This document shows, one piece after another, positions 40,273-49,003 of a DNA stretch of 64,000 bases (its first letter is position 1; every line of letters begins with the position of its first letter). The DNA is taken from positions 1-64,000 of the IMG/VR virus record IMGVR_UViG_3300035698_023197. The stretch is one strand, 5' to 3'. Source of the DNA: a virus. Position numbers and translations under genes: made by a program. A model generated the notes under the pieces. It was not told the origin of the DNA and did no database searches. It saw only the letters and a list, made by a program, of their open reading frames with translations.

Positions 40273-40862
40273 TACATCACGAAATGCGGAAGCGACTGTA
40301 CGAAAGGGCCGGAATCTCGCCTATTCAAGACATGACGTTGAAAGATGTCGAACATGCGCAATGGTCCCCGGAGTTTGAGCGGCTGATGGATAAGCGGTGG
40401 GCGGGCCAATACCACAAGGGAAAAGTGAAATCATGCCCCACATTTATCCGGTTGATGAAGAATCGACTCACGATGGGTGCACTGCGTTATGGATTATCCG
40501 ACGATCCGCACAAGAAGCATTACGCTTGCCTCAAGTCAATGAACGAGCGGTTGTTGATGTGGCGCAAACTCGGAGATAATGAACTCCTCGTGGACGTGGC
40601 CAATATGGCTCTTTTGACTTTCGTTGAGGGCGATCACCCAGAAGCCCATATACCAAGAGATTTTGCTACCAGGGTCTATTACACGAATTTCTTGATCAGG
40701 GCTACGTTCCATAATCCGGGGTCGTACTATACCAACCACGGTGATAAAGGCGAACTCGTGGATATCGCGTGCAAAGCGATGGGTGTCTTCCTGAAGAATA
40801 ACCATCCGAAGGCCCACTTTGGGTCGGTTGGCGAGAATAGTCCTAAGGCGACTCTTCGGTAG
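40269..40862 (+). CDS. Unknown all-alpha protein (weakly MazG-like)
   Basis: 197 aa from ATG 40269, overlapping the gp46-like TGA (ATGA). It is predicted mostly helical. The segments ALRYGL, RLLMWRKLGDNELLVDVANMALLTF and HNPGSYYTNHGDKGELVDIACKAM recall all-alpha NTP pyrophosphohydrolase-like phage proteins in which an E-L-V-D-V-A-N helix lines the site. The usual ExxE metal motifs were not clearly seen, so the resemblance is weak. It is convergent with the 57-aa gene on the other strand, overlapping by 20 bases. Confidence 0.5.
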   Translation: MIHHEMRKRLYERAGISPIQDMTLKDVEHAQWSPEFERLMDKRWAGQYHKGKVKSCPTFIRLMKNRLTMGALRYGLSDDPHKKHYACLKSMNERLLMWRKLGDNELLVDVANMALLTFVEGDHPEAHIPRDFATRVYYTNFLIRATFHNPGSYYTNHGDKGELVDIACKAMGVFLKNNHPKAHFGSVGENSPKATLR

Positions 40863-41016
40863 CCTCTTCCTCTTCCGTTGAAAAGGCAAGGTCTTTCTTT
40901 TTGAGCCCACGTCGACGTACCACTCGGTCATCAACGATCTCACCAGATGCGGTGATGTGTTGGGGTCTGCCCTTGCGGTGGGCGAGGCGTTCAGCCTTCC
41001 TCTTGGCACTAGCCAT
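40843..41016 (-). CDS. Small basic/acidic protein, 57 aa
   Basis: Begins MASAKRKAERLAHRKG from ATG 41016, whose first base overlaps the TAA of the Cys-rich protein gene (TAATG). The N-terminus is strongly basic, the C-terminus a run of Glu. It could bind nucleic acid or act as a small virion protein. No family was recognised. Confidence 0.55.
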   Translation of the reverse strand: MASAKRKAERLAHRKGRPQHITASGEIVDDRVVRRRGLKKKDLAFSTEEEEATEESP

Positions 41017-42692
41017 TAGGCGCAATCAGGACACTGACACTTGCCAGAATTACCGCAGTCATTGCAAAAACGCTCACTATCATTTTTGCCGTGGCAACTG
41101 TAGCACTCGATTTCTCGTGCACCGTTGCAAGATCCGCAGCGCTCTTCGCTATCACGAGGACCTCCGGACTCGTTCACCATGAGAGCGCCATTGGCCATCT
41201 CTTGTTCGATCACGGAGTCACGGACGATGGCAATACGACCTTCATCATTCTCGGAGAAAGAGGGATAGTACATTATGACAGCCTCTTCACCGTCTTTGCC
41301 GTCCCGTGCTTCTTTCACCATCCCAGGATACTGCTTCTGTAGACCGTCAGGAAGTTCACGGGGGCGAACAGATTCGAAAAATTCTTCATCGCCTTCATTG
41401 CAATCAATGCAAAGTCCAGCCTCGCCACAACTGTCGCATATTGAACGTTCACACCTTTCGCAATGGTCCATCTCGTCTTCGAACCCCTCGTTTCCGCAAG
41501 GGCATCCAATAAACTCTCCTTCCAGCATGGCGTTGAACGCATCAGCAGACTCCCCAAAGTGGAGGTACTCGTCCTCACTCTTTACACCAGCTTTCTTTTT
41601 CAGCTGTTGGACGCGCTTGTAAAGCTTGTCGTGCGTCTTGTTGGAAGCGGACTGCATCTGCCGATTGAGCTTGCGAAGTAGTTTCAGCGTATCTTCTCGG
41701 GATGCTTCTTCTATGTCGTCGTCATCGTCTTCTTCACCGGAGAAGTGGAACAGGATCTGCTCGATGTCGGTAAGGTACTCGTGTGTGATCTCCTCTTTTT
41801 CGATAGACATCTGCAGCCACTCGATGGACCAAATGCCGGTGCCGCGAATCTCGTCGTTGGATGATCTCGCACGAAAGTGGATGTCGCCGGGACGATTCAT
41901 CGCCTGTTCGTCGGTGTAGTTACCCTCCCAAGCTTGGAAAATCAGCGTGTCCCCGGTTTTATTGAATTGGTCCTGATCAGCAGTGATCGTGATACGATCT
42001 TTTTGGAGGAATGCCTCCAAGTCTTCGAGATACTCTTTGTCGTTCTCAAATTCCGGCTCGTCGTGGTGGTCGCCTTTCTCGCCCCAACTCTCGCCGACGG
42101 TGTAAGGATCTTCGTCTTCTTCGACGACTTCTTCAGGAACAGTGTAAACGGTTTTACCTTCGAGGAGCATACCACCAATATAACACGGATTCGACGGTTT
42201 GTCAAGTTTCCGTACAATACCAAGCCAGTTCTGCCGCTCTACGCCTTCACCATAAACGCCAGGAAGTCCCCGTGTCGTTTCCTTCTCGCTGCCATATGCA
42301 CTGGGGTTCTCATCTTCTTCCTCATCTCCAAGCGCAACGTCGTCCTTCGGGATGCTGGTGATGCGGTTCGGATTTTCCGGGTCCACAACGTCAACTTCGC
42401 GACCGTCGCTGCGGACAACCTGAAGCTTTTGGATCTCACCATCAGTGACGCGAGCGACCTCTTGGCCGGGTTGATGCTCATCGTCTACCCCGTAGGCCTC
42501 AGACTGAAGGCCGATGATCGGGTTTGACTCTAGTTGCTTGCGCTTGCGCGATTCAACGTAGTAAAAACCGTTGTGGGTGTTGGATACTAGGAAACCAGTA
42601 CTGACAGCCTCATTGATCTGAGCGTCATTGTATCCGTGAGATAAGAGGCGGGCACGAGACCACGCTCCGTTGATAGTGATGAGAGGTTTCAT
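41016..42692 (-). CDS. Cys-rich zinc-finger protein, 558 aa, with an internal promoter and start
   Basis: One frame of 558 codons; the ATG overlaps the upstream TGA. Residues 1-174 form a winged-helix-like start (INGAWSRARLLSHGYNDAQINEAVSTGFLV) and a basic/acidic linker. Residues 175-400 are very acidic (runs of Glu and Asp). The C-terminal 160 residues carry clustered Cys pairs: CPCG, CERCE, CDSCGEAG, CIDC and a final DnaJ-like series CGSCNG, CYSCHGK, CNDCGNSG, CQCPDC. A consensus sigma70 promoter lies in the coding sequence with its -10 six bases before Met175 (42170), so a separate 384-aa product is predicted. Function unknown. Confidence 0.65.
   Translation of the reverse strand: MKPLITINGAWSRARLLSHGYNDAQINEAVSTGFLVSNTHNGFYYVESRKRKQLESNPIIGLQSEAYGVDDEHQPGQEVARVTDGEIQKLQVVRSDGREVDVVDPENPNRITSIPKDDVALGDEEEDENPSAYGSEKETTRGLPGVYGEGVERQNWLGIVRKLDKPSNPCYIGGMLLEGKTVYTVPEEVVEEDEDPYTVGESWGEKGDHHDEPEFENDKEYLEDLEAFLQKDRITITADQDQFNKTGDTLIFQAWEGNYTDEQAMNRPGDIHFRARSSNDEIRGTGIWSIEWLQMSIEKEEITHEYLTDIEQILFHFSGEEDDDDDIEEASREDTLKLLRKLNRQMQSASNKTHDKLYKRVQQLKKKAGVKSEDEYLHFGESADAFNAMLEGEFIGCPCGNEGFEDEMDHCERCERSICDSCGEAGLCIDCNEGDEEFFESVRPRELPDGLQKQYPGMVKEARDGKDGEEAVIMYYPSFSENDEGRIAIVRDSVIEQEMANGALMVNESGGPRDSEERCGSCNGAREIECYSCHGKNDSERFCNDCGNSGKCQCPDCA
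42177..42205 (-). promoter_or_regulatory. Intragenic consensus sigma70 promoter
   Basis: Minus strand: TTGACA (42200-42205), 17-base spacer ending CCGTGT, TATATT (42177-42182). Six bases to an in-frame ATG at 42170, fully inside the 558-aa ORF. Confidence 0.85.
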
Positions 42693-43255
42693 TGTCCTAG
42701 ACCTAAAGCGTCCGCAACATCTTCCGGATTTTCGGGCTCCGGTGGGTTCATTTCGTCTTCTTCCTCCTCCTCAGGCTCCTCCTCTGCAGGGGGCTCCTCC
42801 GGAGCAGGTTCTTCAACTTCCTCTTCGTCTCCAAAGTCCGTTTCAGCCCCTTCCGGGTCGATGCGGTTGTGGAGTTCTCTCATACCAGAAATAAGCTTGT
42901 CAACGTACGTCCTCAGAGCTTCAGATGCTCCTTCTCGTACGTCTTCCAAGGATGATGCCACGCGTTGGGCTTCAGCCCGCACATCATCGTTAGTGATCGA
43001 TGTGTTGCCAGCGTCAAGTTCGTGTTGCTTCAGGATGCCGAGCATACCCTCAACGAACATACGTTCGCTAGACTCCGGGGGGAGTTCCACGAGTTCATCG
43101 CGCTCTTGAGTGAAAAACTCAACGGCGGAGATCCAGACCTCGTTGTACGCTTGAATAGCCTCGCCAGCCTCCTCATGGAGAGGACGACGCGCCTTGTACT
43201 TATAGCCGAGAGTGTAATTCTGGCTCTTTTTCCAATAAGCTTCTGAGATGCCCAT
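42689..43255 (-). CDS. Unknown protein with highly acidic tail, 188 aa
   Basis: Helical N-terminal 130 residues (MGISEAYWKKSQNYTLGYKY..., VEFFTQERDELVEL) followed by a Glu/Pro run (about 140-175). It is followed by an ATGA overlap with the Cys-rich gene. It lies in the operon with sheath and tube, so it may be a tail-assembly or scaffold factor. No family was recognised. Confidence 0.6.
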   Translation of the reverse strand: MGISEAYWKKSQNYTLGYKYKARRPLHEEAGEAIQAYNEVWISAVEFFTQERDELVELPPESSERMFVEGMLGILKQHELDAGNTSITNDDVRAEAQRVASSLEDVREGASEALRTYVDKLISGMRELHNRIDPEGAETDFGDEEEVEEPAPEEPPAEEEPEEEEEDEMNPPEPENPEDVADALGLGQ

Positions 43256-43276
43256 ATGCTTTTGGGGGAACCTAAA

Positions 43277-43543
43277 TTAGGACGTTTCCTGCTCGATCAT
43301 CTTGATGAGCTTGGATGAATCCTCAATGAGATTGGCTCCGTCTTCCAAGCTGCGATAGACGAGTCCCAAACGCGTGGTCGGGAAAGCGTACTTGCTTTTT
43401 GGAGAAGCGTGGTGCTCGGCGGCTCCAGCAAACTTGTTACCTTTAACAGGTTTCCACCCAGCCCCAGCAAGTGGGTTCTTGATGGGCTTGGAGTCAAGTG
43501 GATTGACGGACGGATGAGCTTCTTTGAGTGATTTCTTGGCCAT
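43277..43543 (-). CDS. Small unknown protein, 88 aa
   Basis: Basic N-terminus (MAKKSLKEAHPSVNPLDSK), a Gly-rich centre and a helical C-terminus ending in Glu-Thr-Ser. It lies between the tail tube and the acidic 188-aa gene on the same strand. No family was recognised. Confidence 0.6.
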   Translation of the reverse strand: MAKKSLKEAHPSVNPLDSKPIKNPLAGAGWKPVKGNKFAGAAEHHASPKSKYAFPTTRLGLVYRSLEDGANLIEDSSKLIKMIEQETS

Positions 43544-43577
43544 GATGGAAAAAATACGTAGTTCTGAAAAGTAAGAC

Positions 43578-44147
43578 TTAGCTTACCATCTGCGCGGGAT
43601 AAGCCCGATCAACGGACAGGGTCATGGTAACGAGAGCGTTAGTGCCCTCGTCATCGTGATCAAGATCGTCGTAGTCGAGAGTACTTGGAAAAACACCGTC
43701 GAGACGCCAGACCCGGTTGCGGAACGACTGAGCGTCTACCGTACCGGGGCAAGAGGAGTTGGCCATTCCAGGAGGAAGGAGGAAGATGTCAGCCTGACGC
43801 TTGTAATCCTTGGCATAACCAATAGCGCCAGTGTCTGGGCACCAGACCTGCTTGAACCAGCTTGATAGCACCGGGATGACTTGTCTGTCGATGTAGTCGT
43901 GATAGACTGCCGTCTGATCCGCGAACGGAGTCACAGAACCAGCGTACTTCATTGTCTCGTTGAAGTATTTGATTCCTTGGACGTTAATCGAAGGTGGCGG
44001 CACCGTGGCGCTTTTCAGCGAGAGCACCAACGTCTCGGAGTCACCAAGGCCGTAGATGACGAGAGCGTAGTTACTCTTGCGCTGAGGTTCAAAAGAACCC
44101 CCTTGGTGAAGGAGGACGGACCCTGCGAATTCGCTTAGCGTAGTCAT
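43578..44147 (-). CDS. Tail tube protein (gp19-like)
   Basis: 189 aa, right downstream of the sheath gene as in T4 (gp18-gp19). It has a beta-rich core (NYALVIYGLGDSETLVLSLKSA), a central helix and a C-terminal RLDGVFPSTLDYDDLDHDDEGT segment with a final strand VTMTLSVDRAY, as expected for T4-type tube monomers. Assignment rests on position, size and pattern. It is similar to the protein at 29883-30449, which I take for a tube initiator. Confidence 0.8.
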   Translation of the reverse strand: MTTLSEFAGSVLLHQGGSFEPQRKSNYALVIYGLGDSETLVLSLKSATVPPPSINVQGIKYFNETMKYAGSVTPFADQTAVYHDYIDRQVIPVLSSWFKQVWCPDTGAIGYAKDYKRQADIFLLPPGMANSSCPGTVDAQSFRNRVWRLDGVFPSTLDYDDLDHDDEGTNALVTMTLSVDRAYPAQMVS

Positions 44148-44181
44148 GTGTTAATACGTAGTGTGTGGCAGACTGTGAGTC

Positions 44182-46590
44182 TTACTGGGTGTCGACCGCA
44201 AGGCCGTTGTTGTCGAGGGCAATGAACTCGTCAACGTTTGCACCAGAGGCGAGCAACGTGAAGTCGAGGATGATCTTCTCTGCAGATTTCACCGGGATGA
44301 GGTAGATCTTGGCGACCATCTCATTGTTGTTCCGGCGACTTGGCGTGTTCGTGGTTTCGTCGCAAACGACCTTGTACCACTCGAGTGCTCGGCGTCCCTT
44401 GAGTCCCTTGAGGAACGGGTCGACGAGGTTGATGAACTGACCCCAAAGAATGGCGTCATTCTGTTCGAAGACCAGTTTGCGGGAAGCGGTCGAAACGGAC
44501 TTCTCGATGAAGAACAGGAGACGGCGTACGTTGACCCGGTCCAGTGCGGACGGGTGGCGTTGCAGTGTACGTTGACCGTAAACCACAATGCCGTCGTTGC
44601 TGAATTTCTGGATCGGATTGATCGCGTTACCGTTTCCGGGACCGTAGAAGTAGTCGACGTCGCCCTGGGTGACCTCGTACTCGACGCCGATAGCGTTGGG
44701 GACCTGGCCTCGGATGATACCGGCAGGGGCAAACCAGGTCTCACCAACTTCGTCGTTGTAGGCGATGATACCAGGCACCACGCTCGATGGTGGCAACCAA
44801 AGCTCGCGGCGAGTGTAAGGATCGTACTGCTTCACCCAAGGGTAGTAGAGCGCGGCCCGGTTGGTAACAAAAGCAGCATGCAACCCGGTGTAGTCGCCTT
44901 GGCCGTTGTGCCAGTCGGTGACTTCCTGAGGTGTGAGGCCGAAAGGAGGATCGAAAATACCAAGGCAATCATTCCGTTCGTCGAGGATGGCGATTTCTTC
45001 CACCAACACTCCGGCCAAGGAAATACCCGGCACGGTCAGCATGTTGATATCGTATCGATCTGAACGGCGGAAGTTTTGCAGTCCCTTGTACTGGCCAGTG
45101 ATGGCGTTGATGGTGCCGATGTACTCAGCGCTTGAAGGATTGGCTCCGTTGTACCCAAGAGGATTTTCGAAGGTAAGAGCAGCGGAAGTGTCGCTATCTT
45201 CGATCTTGACCTGAGTTTCCAGCCCCATGATGAGACGTGGGTTATTCGGGAATTTGAGGCGATCGTAGGTCGACATCGGCTGTTCACCGCTAGCACCAAG
45301 GTACTCAGCGTGCACGTAATTCGAGATCTCGGTAGTCGCGGTGCCAACCACCTTATCCCAGTAATTGGCGCTCGAAGGATCGTAGGCGATGAGGTTTTCG
45401 AACACTTCCACCTGACGGCTCTGATAGAGGACGACGAGGCGTTTGGTGTGAACTCCAGAAGCGGCCCAAGTTGAGCCAGTAGCGTCAACGAAAGTACACT
45501 TGTAAACGACACCGAAATGATTGCCAGAGTTGTTGTCGATGTAACCAAGTTCTGCACCTGTAGTGATCACCCCGGCGTAACCGGAAACCACGACGTTGGT
45601 AGAATCTGTGACAGTGTCGACGGTGTAGTTTCCATCGTAAGCCGAAGTGCCGTTGATAGTGACACTGTCGCCAACGTTGAAACCAACAGTAGACCCAACC
45701 GTCAAGGAGAGGTCGCCGCTGACGTCAGCAGTAGCAGAAATGGCAGAGGCAGCAGAATCAAAGTTGACGCCGCGAGTGTCTCCAACTCGGGTACCTTCCA
45801 CGGTGGAAAGAGCGAGCAGGTCAATCTTGGTGTCTACCGAAGTCTTGCTTGGTGCCACGCCCTGAAGGGGGACACCATTGGTGCTCTCGATTGGGTCGCC
45901 AGTGGCCGGATTGAGGTTCTGGAATTGGCCTCCATCCTCGATCCTGACTTGAATACCTTGGCTGGTACCGAAGTTGGCGTGTTCACCAGGGTCTTTGGCG
46001 GTAAATTTGACGATACCGTTGACCAGTCCGTTGCGGCGGTTGTAAGCGAAGACTTCACCGGGAGTGGCTGCACCAGACTCGGCGGAATGATCCACTTTAG
46101 AGTCGCTGGTGTTGGAATCGTCGTACACCGAAAGAAGAGGAATGTTGACGGTGATGACATTTCCGGTGACGTCCAACGCTTCAGCGTTGGCTGTAGAAGG
46201 CTTGCCCGTCTGAGTAAGGCGAACAAAGTCTCCTGCTTGGATTGGGTGACCGGATGCAACGGTGAAGCTGTAGATGCGACCTTGGACGTCGGCAGCGCCG
46301 AGTGACTCAATAGTGGTGACACCGACGTCGTACTCTTTTGCTACCCGAACGTACCACAGCTGATTGCCACGGCGGAGGTAGTTGAGTGCGGCGTGAGGAC
46401 CGTACATGTTGACATCGGGCTCGCCAAACGTTTCGAGGAAACGCTCTGGAGTGGTGATGAGGGTGGGCTCGTTGAGAGGACCGCGCTTAGCCGCTCCTAC
46501 CATACCCACAGAGGTCTGGATTAGGGCTGCGACGTAATCGCTAAAATCTCTCTCAAGAACGTAGACACCGGGAGCAATGAACTGGGGCAT
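44182..46590 (-). CDS. Contractile tail sheath protein (gp18-like)
   Basis: 802 aa. The N-terminus PGVYVLERDFSDYVAAL and the following SVGMVGAAKRGP are typical of sheath proteins. The middle has an insertion of beta-rich repeats (IQAGDFVRLTQTG, VGFNVGDSVTI). The C-terminal third contains AAFVTNRAALYYPWVKQYDP, conserved in sheath domains, and ends in strands that interlock neighbouring rings. It is longer than T4 gp18 (659 aa) because of the inserted decoration domains. Together with the tube gene it defines the contractile tail. Confidence 0.93.
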   Translation of the reverse strand: MPQFIAPGVYVLERDFSDYVAALIQTSVGMVGAAKRGPLNEPTLITTPERFLETFGEPDVNMYGPHAALNYLRRGNQLWYVRVAKEYDVGVTTIESLGAADVQGRIYSFTVASGHPIQAGDFVRLTQTGKPSTANAEALDVTGNVITVNIPLLSVYDDSNTSDSKVDHSAESGAATPGEVFAYNRRNGLVNGIVKFTAKDPGEHANFGTSQGIQVRIEDGGQFQNLNPATGDPIESTNGVPLQGVAPSKTSVDTKIDLLALSTVEGTRVGDTRGVNFDSAASAISATADVSGDLSLTVGSTVGFNVGDSVTINGTSAYDGNYTVDTVTDSTNVVVSGYAGVITTGAELGYIDNNSGNHFGVVYKCTFVDATGSTWAASGVHTKRLVVLYQSRQVEVFENLIAYDPSSANYWDKVVGTATTEISNYVHAEYLGASGEQPMSTYDRLKFPNNPRLIMGLETQVKIEDSDTSAALTFENPLGYNGANPSSAEYIGTINAITGQYKGLQNFRRSDRYDINMLTVPGISLAGVLVEEIAILDERNDCLGIFDPPFGLTPQEVTDWHNGQGDYTGLHAAFVTNRAALYYPWVKQYDPYTRRELWLPPSSVVPGIIAYNDEVGETWFAPAGIIRGQVPNAIGVEYEVTQGDVDYFYGPGNGNAINPIQKFSNDGIVVYGQRTLQRHPSALDRVNVRRLLFFIEKSVSTASRKLVFEQNDAILWGQFINLVDPFLKGLKGRRALEWYKVVCDETTNTPSRRNNNEMVAKIYLIPVKSAEKIILDFTLLASGANVDEFIALDNNGLAVDTQ

Positions 46591-46663
46591 AACAAATTAT
46601 GATTTTAGGTAGTTGTGTTGCTTTCTATAACAGAACCAATCAACTTCACGAAATACTTAAAAT

Positions 46664-47428
46664 ATGAACAAATCGAAAATCAAAGACTTTGTAGAAAAAT
46701 GGGAACCGTGCCCTTACCAAGGGTTTAGTTTGTATGTTATTAGTAACCTTGGTAAAGTGTGCCGCGTTAAAAACAATGTAAGGCTTGCGCCCTTGACGCC
46801 GCAAGAGGGTGGAGGGAAAACTGAATGATCTCGACGATATCTCGTTGTCACTTTATATGGCGTCAAAAAACGGAAAATGTTCAAACTTCATCGTCTTGTG
46901 TACGCTGCTTTCAATGGGATGATAACCCCGGAAGACGTTGTAGATCACAAGGATCGGAACAAACGCAACAATCATCTTTCCAATATAAGATTAGTAGATA
47001 ATAGGGGCATACAAAAGAACAATTCATCAGGGTATAGGGGTGTCGCCAAGAAGAATGGCCTGTGGGGTGCTGTTATTGGTAAACTCAAAAAGACTGTGTA
47101 TTTGGGTCAATATGGCAACCCTATTGATGCGGCTTTGGCTTATGACTGGGAAGCTAGAAAACTGTGGGGGAATGAGGCAGCACTGAATTTTCCCGATAAA
47201 ATCCCAGACAATCATATTGAAAATCCAACCCCCACTTCAAAAGTAACACTCAGCACAAATTCGACAGGTTATCGTGGTGTAACTTGTCGATATCGGGCCA
47301 CAATTTATCACGAAGGTAAACAACGCCATTTGGGGTACTTCGACTCCCCCCAAGAAGCTGCTCTAGCTTATAACGAAGCAGCATTAAGGTTGAAAGGAGA
47401 TAAAGCCGTATTAAACGACATCGACTAG
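46664..47428 (+). pseudogene. NUMOD4-HNH-AP2 homing endonuclease interrupted by in-frame TGA
   Basis: One frame of 255 codons from ATG 46664 with a TGA at 46826-46828 (codon 55). Before it: a NUMOD4-like opening (KWEPCPYQGFSLYVISNLGKVC). After it, in the same frame: RRYLVVTLYGVKKRK, the HNH core FKLHRLVYAAFNG, DVVDHKDRNKRNNHLSNIRLV, then two AP2-like repeats (SGYRGVAKKNGLWGAVI, TGYRGVTCRYRATIYHEGKQ, each with a YLGQY/HLGYF turn). The context matches a full homing endonuclease disrupted by a nonsense codon. ATG 46877 could start a 183-aa remainder that keeps HNH and AP2. It sits between late gene blocks with no other function there. Confidence 0.75.
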
Positions 47429-47456
47429 ACGGTCGACGGGGATGGAATTAGACGGG

Positions 47457-48575
47457 TTAAACCGAAAGGGAAGAGCTCGACGACGCGGAAGATTCAGAAC
47501 TGGAAGAAACAGACGATAGAGAAGACAAGGACGAGGCCGACGATACTGACGACGCCGACGAGGTAGATTGTGAGGATGAAGAGGAGGAGAGGCTGGAAAG
47601 AGAACTCAAACTCGAAGAAGATGAACTCAAACTCGAAGAAGATGAACTCACACTGGATGAGCTGGAAGAAGAAATGGACGAAGAGGACGAGTTGGAAGAA
47701 GACGAATTGGACGAAGAAGACGATGAAGTTACGCTCTCACTAGAGGAAGACGATGAGGAATTAGCATCTGCTTCTTGATATTGGCGTCTGTTACCATCGT
47801 TGTATAACCACCGTATGTTTGCAGAGGTAAGCGCTGTGCTCCAGAAAGTGCCTTCATCCACTTTTCCTTTCATGTAGGTTGTCCCGACACGGCCAATGTC
47901 TAAAGACGGTGCCACAATTTCTGTACCACCAAAAGTGGCCACACTCTGAAAGACTCCATCGACGTATAACTTTAAAAGGTTTCCATCACGAACGCCTACG
48001 ACAAAGTGCCAGTCGTCATCAGCGTACGCGGCAACCGAAGACGCTTGATACGATGGACTTTCCATCCTGAATCTGAATACATCATCGGGTGTCTTCATCA
48101 GCGTCCACGCCCTCTGAGATGAGGTCCACTGGGATATGATACCACCAGAAGTTCCGAGGTTGTGATTGACCCATATACCAACGGTAAAGTCGGCCTGGTG
48201 TATTATGTTCGGAAACGATAATCTGTGAAGACGTGCGGTTGATGATACGAGTTCTGCAACACCGCCAATACCATCTGTAACACTATTAACGGTTCCATCC
48301 TTCAGCAGGGGTTGCGCCCCGAAGGCACCAACGTGAGAGTCTACCCATGTACTCGGGCTCCCCACATCATCCAAAGCCCACCACGCCTTGAGTTCTACTG
48401 TACCAGGACTAATGATAGAAGATAACGAGGATGACGAACTATTACTAGAAGAACTGCTACTATATGAACTGCTACTCGAATCTGATGAGGAAGAGGAGGA
48501 CGAAGAATATACCACACCCGCCTGACCCTCTTGCCAGTGGGCTCCGAGTAATGGTCTTACGCGTCGATAACTCAT
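47457..48575 (-). CDS. LamG-like lectin domain protein between poly-Ser tracts
   Basis: 372 aa. Residues 24-55 are almost pure Ser with occasional Asp, Tyr, Asn. Residues ~60-270 form a LamG/concanavalin-like jelly roll: FTVGIWVNHN, WTLMKTPDDVFRFRM, DDWHFVVGVRDGNLLKLYVDG, then VDEGTFWSTALTSANIRWLYND. Residues ~275-372 are another Ser-rich tract with Ser-Leu repeats. It is likely a secreted-type surface or adhesin module on the virion, binding a glycan; the poly-Ser linkers also occur in the protein at 1-2072. Its ATG overlaps the stop of the 48572 gene. Confidence 0.75.
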   Translation of the reverse strand: MSYRRVRPLLGAHWQEGQAGVVYSSSSSSSSDSSSSSYSSSSSSNSSSSSLSSIISPGTVELKAWWALDDVGSPSTWVDSHVGAFGAQPLLKDGTVNSVTDGIGGVAELVSSTARLHRLSFPNIIHQADFTVGIWVNHNLGTSGGIISQWTSSQRAWTLMKTPDDVFRFRMESPSYQASSVAAYADDDWHFVVGVRDGNLLKLYVDGVFQSVATFGGTEIVAPSLDIGRVGTTYMKGKVDEGTFWSTALTSANIRWLYNDGNRRQYQEADANSSSSSSSESVTSSSSSSNSSSSNSSSSSISSSSSSSVSSSSSSLSSSSSSLSSLSSLSSSSSSQSTSSASSVSSASSLSSLSSVSSSSESSASSSSSLSV

Positions 48576-49003
48576 CCTCCTATAGTAGCCCCCGGAAAGA
48601 GTATGGCAACCTGAATGTTGGCGTCATCCTCTGCTTCAGATTGGGTGAACCCGGAGCCAGTGACATCCCACTCGAAACTCCAGTCGTCGCTGTTGATACG
48701 GGGATAAGTCACGTTGAAAGTAAAGATCCAAGATTTTTCGGGGCTACCATCCTCAACCAAAATGAAGATACCATCCTCGGTCAGTAGCGGGATGTCATTT
48801 TCGCCGTCTAAAGTGACTGGGGCTGCAGCTTTGATAGCTTTTGCCAGTATCTCACCCGCAATAGTCAATTCGTATGTGTAAACGTCGACTCGCTCTAGTG
48901 TTCCGTCCTGAACGAGCGGGAACGAGGAGACGAAGTCACGAATCACTACCGTACCATTCTGGTACGCGAGCAAAACGTACGTGTTCTGTTGATCAGTCAG
49001 CAT
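48572..49003 (-). CDS. Beta-rich unknown virion-type protein, 143 aa
   Basis: Starts MLTDQQNTYVLLAYQNG; alternating strands, Ser/Thr/Val rich, with a domain like phage decoration or capping proteins (WIFTFNVTYPRINSDDWSFEW). It lies in the same transcript as the lectin-like gene and overlaps it by 4 bases (ATGA). No family was recognised; a tail-tip or decoration role is inferred from position only. Confidence 0.55.
   Translation of the reverse strand: MLTDQQNTYVLLAYQNGTVVIRDFVSSFPLVQDGTLERVDVYTYELTIAGEILAKAIKAAAPVTLDGENDIPLLTEDGIFILVEDGSPEKSWIFTFNVTYPRINSDDWSFEWDVTGSGFTQSEAEDDANIQVAILFPGATIGG

Noticed and set aside
47470-47760. GAA/GAC-rich simple repeat as a microsatellite
   Set aside because: It is the antisense of the poly-Ser coding tract, with mixed Ser codons rather than a uniform repeat.
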